Origin: Nitrogeniibacter sp050293885
Lineage (GTDB): Bacteria; Pseudomonadota; Gammaproteobacteria; Burkholderiales; Rhodocyclaceae
Reading direction: 5' to 3'
Assembly (NCBI GenBank): GCA_050293885.1
Contig: JBNKNO010000003.1
Span: forward strand, 67,772-131,771
DNA length: 64,000 nt
The number at the start of each line of letters is the position of its first letter. Position 1 is the first letter of the stretch. Of this stretch, positions 42,637 through 51,436 are shown piece after piece. The translations under genes were made by a program, and so were the position numbers. Under the pieces are notes generated by a model, which had not been told where the DNA came from, searched no databases, and saw only the letters and a list, made by a program, of their open reading frames with translations.

Positions 42637-43206
42637 ATGACAGACCGCAGCCAAGATGCCCTCGAGCTGTTCTCGCTTGCCGACATGCAACCGCGCGACG
42701 CCGTGTGCAAGAACTTTCGCATGCACGAGCTCACGCGTTCGGAGTTGGCCGAGCGGCGCGGCATCGACAACGGCTTCGCCAACGATGAACAATTGCGTGC
42801 CGCGGTGCATCTGGCGCGTCATGTGCTGCAGCCGCTGCGCGACGAATTCGGCGCGTTTTCGCCCAACAGCGTGTATCGCAGCCAGGCGCTGGAGCGCGTG
42901 CTCAAACACCGGCCGGCGAGCTGGATCAGCACCAGCCAGCACACCAAGGGCCGTGCCTGCGATGTCGAGATCCCGGGGGTGGCAACGCTGGATCTGGCGC
43001 GCTGGGCAGCGATCAACCTGCCCGAATTCGATCAGATCATTTGCGAATGCTACGACCCGCGCAAAGGTCCGAACGCCGGCTGGGTGCACATTTCGCTGCG
43101 CCCGCCGGGCATGGGGGAAAACCGTCGCAGCGAGTTGAGCTACATCCGCAATCCCGAGTCGGGGCGAATGGTCTACGTGAGCGGCTTGCGCGCCACCGTG
43201 GCCTGA
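42637..43206 (+). CDS. M15-type zinc peptidase (D-Ala-D-Ala/endolysin-like), cytoplasmic
   Basis: 189 residues. SQHTKGRACDVE supplies zinc ligands His102 and Asp109, and WVHISLRP supplies His151. This is the S-x-H-x3-G-x-A-x-D...W-x-H pattern of VanY/M15 peptidases and phage endolysins. There is no signal peptide, so a cell-wall role would need another exit route. Start at 42637, with GAGGAGA at 42624-42630. It is the last gene of the caspase-CHAT set and belongs to it by spacing. Confidence 0.85.
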   Translation: MTDRSQDALELFSLADMQPRDAVCKNFRMHELTRSELAERRGIDNGFANDEQLRAAVHLARHVLQPLRDEFGAFSPNSVYRSQALERVLKHRPASWISTSQHTKGRACDVEIPGVATLDLARWAAINLPEFDQIICECYDPRKGPNAGWVHISLRPPGMGENRRSELSYIRNPESGRMVYVSGLRATVA

Positions 43207-43239
43207 GTTCGCCAATGGGAGAAGATGATCCGAGCCTTG

Positions 43240-43245
43240 TATAAT
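43240..43245 (+). promoter_or_regulatory. Possible -10 element for argS
   Basis: A perfect TATAAT lies 29 bases before the chosen argS ATG, in the short space after the peptidase stop codon. No matching -35 is found at standard spacing. Confidence 0.45.
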
Positions 43246-43273
43246 CTCGCGTTTTACTCGCATGCCCGTAGCC

Positions 43274-45007
43274 ATGAGCGCTGATCCGAAAGTTCTTCTC
43301 GTCGACCTGCTGACTACCGCGCTCAACAGCGTGGCACCGGATCAGACCGATGTCGTCATTGCCCTGGAGCGCCCGAAGCAGGCCAGCCATGGCGATTTTT
43401 CCTCCAATCTGGCCTTGCAGTTGGCCAAGCCGATGCGCCGCAGTCCGCGCGATCTGGCCGCCATGCTGATGGCCGAGCTGCCGGCTTCGCCGCTGGTGGC
43501 CAAGGTGGAAGTCGCTGGCGCCGGTTTCATCAACTTCACGCTCGCCGCCGACGCCAAGACCGGCGTGGTGCGCACCGTGCTCGAGCAGGGCGAGGCCTTT
43601 GGTCGCGGTGCCGACAAGGGCGTGAGTGTGCAGGTCGAATTCGTCTCCGCCAATCCCACCGGTCCGCTGCACGTGGGCCACGGCCGCGGCGCCGCCTATG
43701 GCGCCTCGCTGGCCTCGGTGATGGATTTCGCCGGCTACAAGGTGGCGCGCGAGTACTACGTGAACGACGCCGGCCGGCAGATGGACATCCTCGCCACCTC
43801 CACCTGGCTGCGCTATCTGGCCTTCTTCGGCATCGAAGTGCCGTTTCCGCCCAATGGCTATCAGGGCGGCTACGTGATCGACATGGCGCGCGAAATCCGC
43901 GACGGCCACGAGGATCGCTTTGCCGGTTTCAGCGTTGCGCAGGTGACCGCCGATGTGTGCGATGTCGAGGCCGACAAGGAAGCGCATCTGGACGGTTTGA
44001 TCGCCAATGCCAAGGCCCTGCTGGGCGAGGACTATCACTGGATTCACGACTTCGCGCTCACCGAGCAACTGGGCGATTGCCGCGAAGACCTCGAAGGCTT
44101 CGGGGTGTGTTTCGACAAGTGGTTCTCCGAGAAGAGCCTGTTCGATACCGGGTTGGTCGAGCGCGCCGTGACCGAGCTGGAGAAGCGTGGTCACATCTAT
44201 GTGCAGGACGGCGCGAAGTGGTTCCGGTCGAGTCACTTCGGCGATGAGAAAGACCGCGTCGTGCAGCGCGACAACGGCTTGTACACCTATTTCGCCTCCG
44301 ATATCGCCTATCACCTCAACAAGTACGAGCGCGGTTTCGATCGCATCATCGACATCTGGGGCGCCGATCACCACGGCTACATTCCGCGCGTGAAGGGCGC
44401 CATCGCCGCACTCGATCTGCCGCCGGAAAAGCTCGAAGTGGCGCTGGTGCAGTTCGCGGTGCTGTATCGCAACGGCCAGAAGGCCGCGATGTCGACCCGC
44501 TCGGGCGAGTTTGTCACCCTGCGCGATCTGCGCAAGGACGTGGGTAACGACGCCTGTCGCTTCTTCTACGTGCTGCGCAAGAGCGATCAGCACCTGGATT
44601 TTGACCTCGATCTGGCCAAGAGCCAGACCAACGAGAACCCGGTGTACTACATCCAGTACGCCCATGCCCGCGTGTGCTCGGTGCTGGCCCAGTGGGGTGG
44701 CGTCGAGCGCGATCTGCTCGATGTTGACCTGACCCGGCTCGAGAGCGAGCGCGAACTGGCGCTGTGCGCCCGGCTCGGCGCCTTTCCGGAAGCGGTGCAA
44801 TCCGCCGCGGCCGACTACGCGCCTCACCAGATTGCCTTCTACCTCAAGGATCTGGCCGGTGAATTCCACAGCTGGTACAACGCAGAGCGCATGCTGGTGG
44901 ACGATGAGGCACTCATGATGGCGCGACTGGCGCTGGCGGCGGCAATTCGCAGTACGCTGGCCAATGGTCTGGCCTTGCTCGGGGTCAGCGCCCCGACTTC
45001 AATGTAA
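43274..45007 (+). CDS. argS: Arginyl-tRNA synthetase
   Basis: 577 residues. The N-terminal Add-1 domain is followed by NPTGPLHVGHGRGAAYG (HIGH region), YVNDAGRQMD, and the KMSKS-like AMSTRSGEFVTLRDL. The C-terminal anticodon-binding domain includes NPVYYIQYAHARV. It charges tRNA-Arg. The ATG at 43274 gives the typical beginning MSADPKVLLVDLL; an ATG at 43262 is in frame and would leave only a short leader after the promoter-like TATAAT. Confidence 0.96.
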   Translation: MSADPKVLLVDLLTTALNSVAPDQTDVVIALERPKQASHGDFSSNLALQLAKPMRRSPRDLAAMLMAELPASPLVAKVEVAGAGFINFTLAADAKTGVVRTVLEQGEAFGRGADKGVSVQVEFVSANPTGPLHVGHGRGAAYGASLASVMDFAGYKVAREYYVNDAGRQMDILATSTWLRYLAFFGIEVPFPPNGYQGGYVIDMAREIRDGHEDRFAGFSVAQVTADVCDVEADKEAHLDGLIANAKALLGEDYHWIHDFALTEQLGDCREDLEGFGVCFDKWFSEKSLFDTGLVERAVTELEKRGHIYVQDGAKWFRSSHFGDEKDRVVQRDNGLYTYFASDIAYHLNKYERGFDRIIDIWGADHHGYIPRVKGAIAALDLPPEKLEVALVQFAVLYRNGQKAAMSTRSGEFVTLRDLRKDVGNDACRFFYVLRKSDQHLDFDLDLAKSQTNENPVYYIQYAHARVCSVLAQWGGVERDLLDVDLTRLESERELALCARLGAFPEAVQSAAADYAPHQIAFYLKDLAGEFHSWYNAERMLVDDEALMMARLALAAAIRSTLANGLALLGVSAPTSM

Positions 45008-45027
45008 AGACAACAGGAAATGTGCGC

Positions 45028-45591
45028 GTGAGCGGTCAACGCAAGAACACCAAGAAATCGGCACCGAAGAAAACCGGCGGTGGCGTCTTTGTCGGCATCA
45101 TCATCGGGCTCATGCTGGGCGCGGTGTTCGCCGCCGGCGTGGCCTGGTATCTGACCCGCGCCAATCCTTTCGCCGGGCACGATACGCAAGCGGCCGCTCA
45201 AGAGACGGCGCCGCTGACCCCGCGCGTGCTGCCGGGCAAGCCGGGCGACAAGCCATTGGAGAAGCCGGAGTTCGATTTTTACAAGATTTTGCCCAAGGGC
45301 GACGGCACGGTGGAAATCCCCGCCAATGGGGGCGCCAGGCCCGATGCAAAACCGATCGAGAAGCTCTATTTGCAGGTCGGTGCCTTCGAAGATCCGACCG
45401 AGGCTGACAACCTGAAGGCGCGTCTTGCGTTAATGGGAGTGGAGGCATCGGTGCAGCGGGGCGAATCGGCCACCGCCGGCACGGTCCAGCGGGTTCGCGT
45501 GGGGCCGTTCTCGCGGCTCGATGACTTGAACAAGATCCGTGGCGAACTGGCCCGGGCGGGCATCGAGAGCAATCTCGTGCGCGTGAAATAG
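45028..45591 (+). CDS. SPOR-domain membrane protein (FtsN-like)
   Basis: 187 residues from GTG 45028, eight bases after AGGAAA; a GTG at 45022 is too close to the binding site. A basic cytoplasmic tail (QRKNTKKSAPKK) is followed by one membrane helix (GVFVGIIIGLMLGAVFAAGV), a proline-rich linker, and a C-terminal SPOR domain (YLQVGAFEDPTEADNLKARLAL to GPFSRLDDLNKIRGEL). SPOR domains bind denuded septal peptidoglycan. It lies after argS, as in many betaproteobacteria, followed by dsbA. Confidence 0.88.
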   Translation: MSGQRKNTKKSAPKKTGGGVFVGIIIGLMLGAVFAAGVAWYLTRANPFAGHDTQAAAQETAPLTPRVLPGKPGDKPLEKPEFDFYKILPKGDGTVEIPANGGARPDAKPIEKLYLQVGAFEDPTEADNLKARLALMGVEASVQRGESATAGTVQRVRVGPFSRLDDLNKIRGELARAGIESNLVRVK

Positions 45592-45646
45592 GGAACTTGA
45601 ACCGGCAACGCACGTCTGACCCGCGTCTGCACTGACAGCAAGGAAA

Positions 45647-46297
45647 ATGAAGAAGATGAATCGACGTCTTGCAATCAAACAACTGGCCGCGCTGGCCGGG
45701 CTTTCCGCCATCGGGCTGCCGGCCATGGGCCAGGCAGCGGGTACGTTTTCGGCGGTAAGCCCCCCGCAACCGACCTCGGACGCCTCGCGCATCGAAGTGC
45801 TCGAGTTCTTCCACTACGGTTGCCCGCACTGCCGCGATTTCGACCCCTTGGTCGAAGAGTGGCTGGCAAAGCAGCCCAAGGATGTGAATTTCATGCGGGT
45901 GCCGGCGATCTGGGGGAACCCCAAGTTGCAGGCCTTGGCCCGTTACTACTACGCGACCGAAGTCGCCGGCGTGGCCGAAACGCTCCACCCGAAGGTGTTC
46001 GAGGCATTTCAGGACCAGAAGGTGCCGCTCGATACCGAGGAAGGCGTGGCGAACTGGGTGGCGTCAATGGGCGTGGATGCCAAGCGCGTGATGGATGCCT
46101 ACAAGTCTTTCGGCGTGCAGGGCAAGGTGCAGCGCGCCGATCAACTCGCCCGCAAGTACCGCATTCGTGGCGTGCCGACGCTGGCCATCGACGGCCAGTA
46201 CCTCACGTCGGCCTCAATGGCAGGCTCGCATGAAGCGGCACTGACCGTGGCCGATGAGCTGATCGCCAAGGTGCGTCAGTCGAAAGCCAAAAGCTGA
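45647..46297 (+). CDS. dsbA: Thiol:disulfide interchange protein DsbA
   Basis: 216 residues. The signal peptide has an unusual twin-arginine-like start, NRRLAIKQLAALAG. The mature part is DsbA-like: FFHYGCPHCRDFDP with CPHC at 59-62, a helical insertion, and RGVPTLAIDG with the cis-Pro. It oxidises cysteines of periplasmic proteins. ATGs at 45647 and 45656 are both possible; AGGA at 45641 is too near the first and far from the second. The 3' end lies five bases from the SDR gene. Confidence 0.92.
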   Translation: MKKMNRRLAIKQLAALAGLSAIGLPAMGQAAGTFSAVSPPQPTSDASRIEVLEFFHYGCPHCRDFDPLVEEWLAKQPKDVNFMRVPAIWGNPKLQALARYYYATEVAGVAETLHPKVFEAFQDQKVPLDTEEGVANWVASMGVDAKRVMDAYKSFGVQGKVQRADQLARKYRIRGVPTLAIDGQYLTSASMAGSHEAALTVADELIAKVRQSKAKS

Positions 46298-46302
46298 ATC
46301 CC

Positions 46303-47103
46303 GTGAGCGGTTCGACGCGTCGTGACGCCGCCCGCCGGCCACGGCGCGTTTTCATTACCGGCGCCTCCAGCGGCATCGGCGAGGCGCTGGTGCGCCACTA
46401 TGCCGCGCAAGGGGCGAGCGTCGGATTGCTCGGTCGGCGCGAGGCGGCCTTGCAAGCACTGGCGGCGAGTGTGCCGGGCGAATCCCTGGTGTTGGTGGCC
46501 GACGTCGCCGATGCCCGCGCGATGCGCCAGGCCGCGCAGCAGTTCGTCGAGCGCTTCGGGCCGCCGGACATCGTCATTGCCAGTGCCGGCGTTTCCGCCG
46601 GCACCTTGACCGAGTACGAAGAAGACGGCGACGTGTTCGAGCGCATCTTTCAGATCAACGTGCTGGGTGTGGTCAATACCTTTCGCCCGTTCATTGTCGG
46701 CATGCGGCGCGCAGGTGCGGGAACCCTGGTCGGGATGGCCTCGGTCGCGGGTATTCGTGGCTTGCCGGGCGCGGGCGCCTACAGCGCCTCGAAGGCGGCC
46801 GTGCATCGCTATCTGGAAAGTCTGCGGGTCGAATTGCATGGTTCCGGTGTGCGTGTGGTCACGATTTCTCCGGGCTATATCGATACCCCCATGACGCGCA
46901 TCAATCCCTATCCCATGCCGTTTCTGCTCGACGCAGCCACGGCCGCCCGGCGAATGGCCAGGGTCATCGCCAAGGGCCGGCGTCAGGCGGTGGTGCCATG
47001 GCAGATGGGCATTGTCGGCTGGTTGATGAGCCGCTTGCCGGACGCGATCTACGATCGGCTGTTTGCCCGTGCCGGGCGCAAGCCGCGCGGCTTGCCGCTG
47101 TAG
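46303..47103 (+). CDS. Short-chain dehydrogenase/reductase
   Basis: 266 residues from GTG 46303. VFITGASSGIGEALVRHYA gives the NAD(P) loop, VIASAGVSAGT the structural ASAG, SVAG with catalytic Ser, and YSASKAAVHRYLE with Tyr and Lys. The C-terminal tail is basic and hydrophobic, as in membrane-associated SDRs. It begins five bases after dsbA with no strong ribosome binding site and may rely on translational coupling. Substrate unknown. Confidence 0.88.
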   Translation: MSGSTRRDAARRPRRVFITGASSGIGEALVRHYAAQGASVGLLGRREAALQALAASVPGESLVLVADVADARAMRQAAQQFVERFGPPDIVIASAGVSAGTLTEYEEDGDVFERIFQINVLGVVNTFRPFIVGMRRAGAGTLVGMASVAGIRGLPGAGAYSASKAAVHRYLESLRVELHGSGVRVVTISPGYIDTPMTRINPYPMPFLLDAATAARRMARVIAKGRRQAVVPWQMGIVGWLMSRLPDAIYDRLFARAGRKPRGLPL

Positions 47104-47178
47104 CGGGTCGGGCGGGCTTCAAGTCGACGCGCCCGTGGTCGTTGACTGCATCAAATAGCGCCACAGGAGACCATGGAG

Positions 47179-47589
47179 ATGGAGCAGCAGATCAACGAGC
47201 GTCGGCAGCGACAGCGCGTGACGGTCAACCAGGCGGGCCAAGCGGGCTTTCGGCTGGTGTGTGACGGACAGCCGGTATCGGTGCGCGACGTATCGCTCGA
47301 CGGGTTTGCAATGCTGGCGGCGACGGCGCCGGATGCCCGCCACGAGTTTGGCTTCCGGCTGGAGCACGACAGCCAGCGAGGTGTGATCACCGGGCAGGCG
47401 CAGGTGGTGAGCTATACCCGTGGGGCCATGCGCGACAGTGGTGTCGCTGGCTGCAGAATTCTCCAGCTTGATGGCGATGGGGCGAAAACGCTCCTGGCGT
47501 GGCTTTCCTACCATGTGGCGCTGGTGGCGGGTGTGCCGGTGTCCCATGCGGAGGCGCTGGAAATCGTTGAAGGCCCGTCGCTGGTCTGA
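47179..47589 (+). CDS. PilZ domain protein
   Basis: 136 residues. ERRQRQRVTV provides the RxxxR half and VRDVSLDGFAM the D/NxSxxG half of the c-di-GMP site of PilZ domains. No other domain. The ATG at 47179 is eight bases after AGGAGA; the ATG at 47173 is too close. It stands alone before the TAXI gene. Likely a c-di-GMP receptor affecting motility or matrix production. Confidence 0.82.
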   Translation: MEQQINERRQRQRVTVNQAGQAGFRLVCDGQPVSVRDVSLDGFAMLAATAPDARHEFGFRLEHDSQRGVITGQAQVVSYTRGAMRDSGVAGCRILQLDGDGAKTLLAWLSYHVALVAGVPVSHAEALEIVEGPSLV

Positions 47590-47738
47590 GCGCCGATACG
47601 CTGCAAGGTGCGCATGCCGGAGGTATGCCCGCGGCCTGGTCTTGTGCGCACCTCTGGATGACTTGCGTTAGACTGGCTCCGCAAGATCACCTCAAGCACG
47701 ATGAGCGGTGATCGCCATCAGCGATAGGAGAGCCAGTG

Positions 47739-48707
47739 ATGAAGAAGCTTCTTGCCACCGTCGTCGCGTCCGCGGCGATGATGTCCGTCACCCCCATGGT
47801 CGGTGCCGCCCAGCAGTTTGTTTCCATCGGTACCGGTGGCGTCACCGGGGTGTATTACCCCACCGGCGGCGCAATCTGTCGTCTGGTCAACAAGGATCGC
47901 AAGGAGCACGGTATTCGCTGCTCTGCCGAATCCACGGGCGGGTCGGTCTACAACATCAATACGGTGCGCGCCGGCGAGCTCGAATTCGGCGTCGCCCAGT
48001 CCGACTGGCAGTACCACGCCTATCACGGCAGCTCCAAATTTGCCGACCAAGGCCCGTTCGAAAAGCTCCGCGCGGTGTTTTCGGTGCACCCCGAGCCGTT
48101 CACGGTGTTGGCCCGCAAGGATAGCGGCATCGCCAAGTTCGAAGATCTCAAAGGCAAGAAGGTCAATGTCGGCAACCCGGGCTCCGGCCAGCGCGCGACC
48201 ATGGAAGTGGTGATGAACGCCTTCGGTCTGAAGATGAGCGACTTCGCGGTGGCGGCTGAACTGAAAGGCTCCGAAATGGCGCAGGCGGTGTGCGACGGCA
48301 AGATCGACGTGATGGTCTATACCGTGGGCCACCCGGCGGCGGCGATTACCGAGGCGACCACCACCTGCGACCTGAACCTCGTCAATGTGGATGGCCCGCC
48401 GATCGAGAAACTGATTGCCGACAACCCCTTCTACCGCATGGCGGTGATCCCGGGGGGCATGTATTCGGGCAACGACAAGGACACCACCACCTTCGGCGTG
48501 GGGGCGACCTTCATTACTTCGGCCGATGTGTCGGACAAGGTGGTTTACACCGTGGTCAAGGCCGTGTTTGATAACTTTGCCGACTTCAAGAAGTTGCATC
48601 CGGCCTTCGCGAATCTGAAAGAGGCCGAGATGATCAAGGATGGCCTCTCGGCGCCGCTGCATCCGGGCGCACTCAAGTACTACAAGGAACGCGGCTGGAT
48701 TCAGTAG
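47739..48707 (+). CDS. TAXI-family TRAP transporter solute-binding protein
   Basis: 322 residues. Signal peptide 1-23 ends VGAAQ. The body is characteristic of the TAXI family: FVSIGTGGVTGVYYPTGGAICRLVN, ESTGGSVYNINTVRAGELEFGVAQSD and VNVGNPGSGQRATMEVV. It captures substrate in the periplasm for the fused permease encoded next. The ATG at 47739 has AGGAGA seven bases upstream. A hairpin with a T run follows the stop. Confidence 0.95.
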   Translation: MKKLLATVVASAAMMSVTPMVGAAQQFVSIGTGGVTGVYYPTGGAICRLVNKDRKEHGIRCSAESTGGSVYNINTVRAGELEFGVAQSDWQYHAYHGSSKFADQGPFEKLRAVFSVHPEPFTVLARKDSGIAKFEDLKGKKVNVGNPGSGQRATMEVVMNAFGLKMSDFAVAAELKGSEMAQAVCDGKIDVMVYTVGHPAAAITEATTTCDLNLVNVDGPPIEKLIADNPFYRMAVIPGGMYSGNDKDTTTFGVGATFITSADVSDKVVYTVVKAVFDNFADFKKLHPAFANLKEAEMIKDGLSAPLHPGALKYYKERGWIQ

Positions 48708-48726
48708 TGTCTTCAATGTCATGAGA

Positions 48727-48762
48727 GGGGGCGTGGGCGCGTGTCGCCGGCGCCCCCTTTTT
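48727..48762 (+). terminator. Hairpin with T run between TAXI gene and TRAP permease
   Basis: GGGGGCG (48727-48733) and CGCCCCC (48751-48757) pair, followed by TTTTT. It sits inside the operon, before the permease ribosome binding site. It may be a partial terminator that lowers permease expression relative to the binding protein. Confidence 0.75.
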
Positions 48763-48794
48763 CCGTCAAGGAGCCGCAGCGAGGAGTGGGCCGG

Positions 48795-51419
48795 ATGAAC
48801 GACCAAGTCAAAGCCAAAGTCGAAGCGCTGGAAGAAATGGTGGCCGAGATCGAGTCGGGGGCGCGCCACCCGGCCGGCATGGTCGGTGTGTTCATCGGTG
48901 TGGTGGCGTTTTCGTGGTCGCTGTTCCAGTTGTATGTCGCCTCCGGCGTGCCGTACTGGCTGTCGGAGAATTTCAGCCTCAACCTGGTGTTCAACAATCA
49001 GGAAGTGCGGCAGATTCACCTCGCTTTCGCCATGGCCATGTGCGCGCTCGCCTACCCGCTGTTCAAGGGGTCGCCGCATGACAAAATTCCCTGGTACGAC
49101 TGGATCCTCGCCGTTGTGGGCGTCTCCTGCTGCCTGTATCTTCTGGTGTTCAAGGGCGACATCGCCAATCGGGCCGGGCTGCCGACCGCCGCTGATCTGG
49201 TGATTTCCGCGCTCGGGTTGATCTCGCTCGGCGTTGCCGTGTTCCGCTCGCTGGGCTTGCCGCTGTTGCTCGTGGCCACCGTGTTCCTGTGCTACGTGTT
49301 CTTCGGTCATCTCTCGTTTCTGCCCGAGGTGGTGCAGTGGAAAGGCGCGTCCTTCGGCAAGGCCATGTGGCATTTCTGGATGCAGACCGAAGGCGTGTTC
49401 GGTGTCGCGCTGGGCGTGTCGGCCACCATGATTTTCCTGTTCGTGCTTTTCGGTGCGCTGCTCGAACGCGCCGGGGCGGGCAACTACTTCATCCAGTTGG
49501 CGCTGTCCTTGCTCGGGCACCTGCGCGGAGGGCCGGCCAAGGCGGCAGTGGTGGCCTCGGGCCTCAGCGGTCTGTACTCCGGTTCCTCGATTGCCAACGT
49601 GGTCACCACCGGCACCTTCACCATCCCGCTGATGGTGAAGACCGGCTTCACGCGGGAGAAGGCCGGGGCGGTCGAGGTGGCTTCGAGCACCAATGGTCAG
49701 CTCACGCCACCGGTGATGGGCGCGGCGGCCTTCCTCATCGCCGAATTCACCGGCATCGCCTATACCGACGTGATTCGCCATGCGGTGGTGCCGGCGCTGG
49801 CCTCTTACATCGCGCTGTTCTACATCGTGCATCTCGAAGCCATGAAGATGGATCTCAAGGGCATGCCGCGACCGACCGCACGCTTCAAGGCCATGCACAA
49901 ACTCATGGGCTTCCTCGGGGGCTTCGTGGGTATCGGGGTGCTCGGCATGATCGTCTACTACGGCCTGGGTGCCGTCGCGCGGGCGATGCCGGGGATGACC
50001 ACCTGGGCGGGTGCGGGCATCTTCCTGGTGTTGTATCTCGTGCTCGTGCGTATCGCCGCCAAACGCGCCGATCTGGAGATCAAGGATCCCGAGCATTTCG
50101 ACGTGCTGCCGCGTGTCGATGAAGTGGCGCCGACCGGTTTGTATTACGTGTTGCCGATTCTGGTGTTGCTGTGGTCGATCCTGATCGAGCGCCTGTCGCC
50201 GGCGTTGTCGGCCTTCTGGGCCTCGCTTGCGATGCTGTTCGTGGTGCTCACGCAGGATTTCTTCAAGGCCTTGTTCCGGGGTGAGCATGCCCATCTGGGC
50301 CAGTTCCACGACGGCGTGGTGGCAATGGTCGAGGGCATGATTTCCGGTGCGCGCAACATGGTGCCCATCGGTGTGGCGACTGGGGTCGCGGGTGTCGTGA
50401 TCGGCACCGTGTCGCTCACCGGTGCCCATCAGGTGGTGGGCGAGTTCGTCGAATTGCTGGCGGGCGGCAATGTGATGGTGATGCTGCTGTTGGTGGCGGT
50501 GATGAGCCTGATCCTCGGCATGGGGCTGCCGACCACGGCGAACTATATCGTCGTGTCTTCGCTCATGGCGCCGGTGATCGTGTCGGTGGGGGCGCAGACC
50601 GGGCTGGTGGTGCCGCTCATCGCGGTGCACATGTTCGTGTTCTATTTCGGCATCCTCGCCGACGACACCCCGCCGGTCGGGGTGGCGGCTTTTGCCGCGG
50701 CGGCCATTTCGGGCGGCGATCCGATCAAGACCGGTCTGCAGGGCTTCGGCTACGACATCCGCACCGCGTTGCTGCCCTTCCTGTTCATCTTCAATACCGA
50801 GTTGCTGTTGATCAACGTGACGCCGGTGCATGCGGTGTTCGTGTTCATCATTGCGGTGGTCGCGATGCTGCTGTTCGCGGCGGCCACGCAAGGCTTCTTC
50901 TTCACCCACAATCGCTGGTACGAATCGGTTGCCTTGTTGCTGGTGGCCTTTACGCTGTTCCGGCCGGGGTACTGGCTCGATCAGGTGGAGGCGCCCTTCG
51001 TGCATCATCCGGGCACCGAAGTGGTTCAGAAAGCGACGTCTTTGCCCAAGGACGGCTTGTTGCGGGTGCTCGTTTCGGGGCCGGATTTCGACAATCCGGA
51101 CAACACCGCGTCGCTGACCATGGTCATCCCCATGGGCGCGCCGGCTGACGGCAAGGCGCGATTGCAGGCACAGGGGCTGAAACTGGCCGACAACCCGGCG
51201 GCGCCGGCAGGCACCGTCGCGCTAGATGAGCCGCTGGCGGGAACGCCGTACTTCACCAAGCTGCAGATGTTCGACTTCTACGCCGACAAGCCGGTGGTGA
51301 TCGAGCGGGTGGAATGGGACGCCGAGCGCATGGACAAGGAGGTGTTCTACATTCCCGCGTTCATCCTGCTGGGGCTGGTCATCGTGATGCAGCGCGCCCG
51401 GCGCAAGGCTGCTGGCTGA
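48795..51419 (+). CDS. TRAP transporter fused permease with C-terminal DUF3394
   Basis: 874 residues. The 4-TM DctQ-like part (about 25-170) is fused to the 12-TM DctM-like part (about 175-670), with the family's SGLYSGSSIANVVTTGTFTIPLM and GLPTTANYIVVSSLMAPV. The C-terminal part (about 700-860) is a soluble domain, DUF3394-like, with an ending helix. It should take up an organic acid or similar solute driven by sodium or proton gradient. GAGGAG lies eight bases before the ATG. Confidence 0.93.
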   Translation: MNDQVKAKVEALEEMVAEIESGARHPAGMVGVFIGVVAFSWSLFQLYVASGVPYWLSENFSLNLVFNNQEVRQIHLAFAMAMCALAYPLFKGSPHDKIPWYDWILAVVGVSCCLYLLVFKGDIANRAGLPTAADLVISALGLISLGVAVFRSLGLPLLLVATVFLCYVFFGHLSFLPEVVQWKGASFGKAMWHFWMQTEGVFGVALGVSATMIFLFVLFGALLERAGAGNYFIQLALSLLGHLRGGPAKAAVVASGLSGLYSGSSIANVVTTGTFTIPLMVKTGFTREKAGAVEVASSTNGQLTPPVMGAAAFLIAEFTGIAYTDVIRHAVVPALASYIALFYIVHLEAMKMDLKGMPRPTARFKAMHKLMGFLGGFVGIGVLGMIVYYGLGAVARAMPGMTTWAGAGIFLVLYLVLVRIAAKRADLEIKDPEHFDVLPRVDEVAPTGLYYVLPILVLLWSILIERLSPALSAFWASLAMLFVVLTQDFFKALFRGEHAHLGQFHDGVVAMVEGMISGARNMVPIGVATGVAGVVIGTVSLTGAHQVVGEFVELLAGGNVMVMLLLVAVMSLILGMGLPTTANYIVVSSLMAPVIVSVGAQTGLVVPLIAVHMFVFYFGILADDTPPVGVAAFAAAAISGGDPIKTGLQGFGYDIRTALLPFLFIFNTELLLINVTPVHAVFVFIIAVVAMLLFAAATQGFFFTHNRWYESVALLLVAFTLFRPGYWLDQVEAPFVHHPGTEVVQKATSLPKDGLLRVLVSGPDFDNPDNTASLTMVIPMGAPADGKARLQAQGLKLADNPAAPAGTVALDEPLAGTPYFTKLQMFDFYADKPVVIERVEWDAERMDKEVFYIPAFILLGLVIVMQRARRKAAG

Positions 51420-51436
51420 CGTTGCGTGGCGGGCGG

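Noticed and set aside
47718..51008. 1096-codon minus-strand open frame opposite the TRAP genes
   Set aside because: The translation is His/Glu/Arg-rich low-complexity sequence, while the plus strand encodes a clear binding protein and permease.
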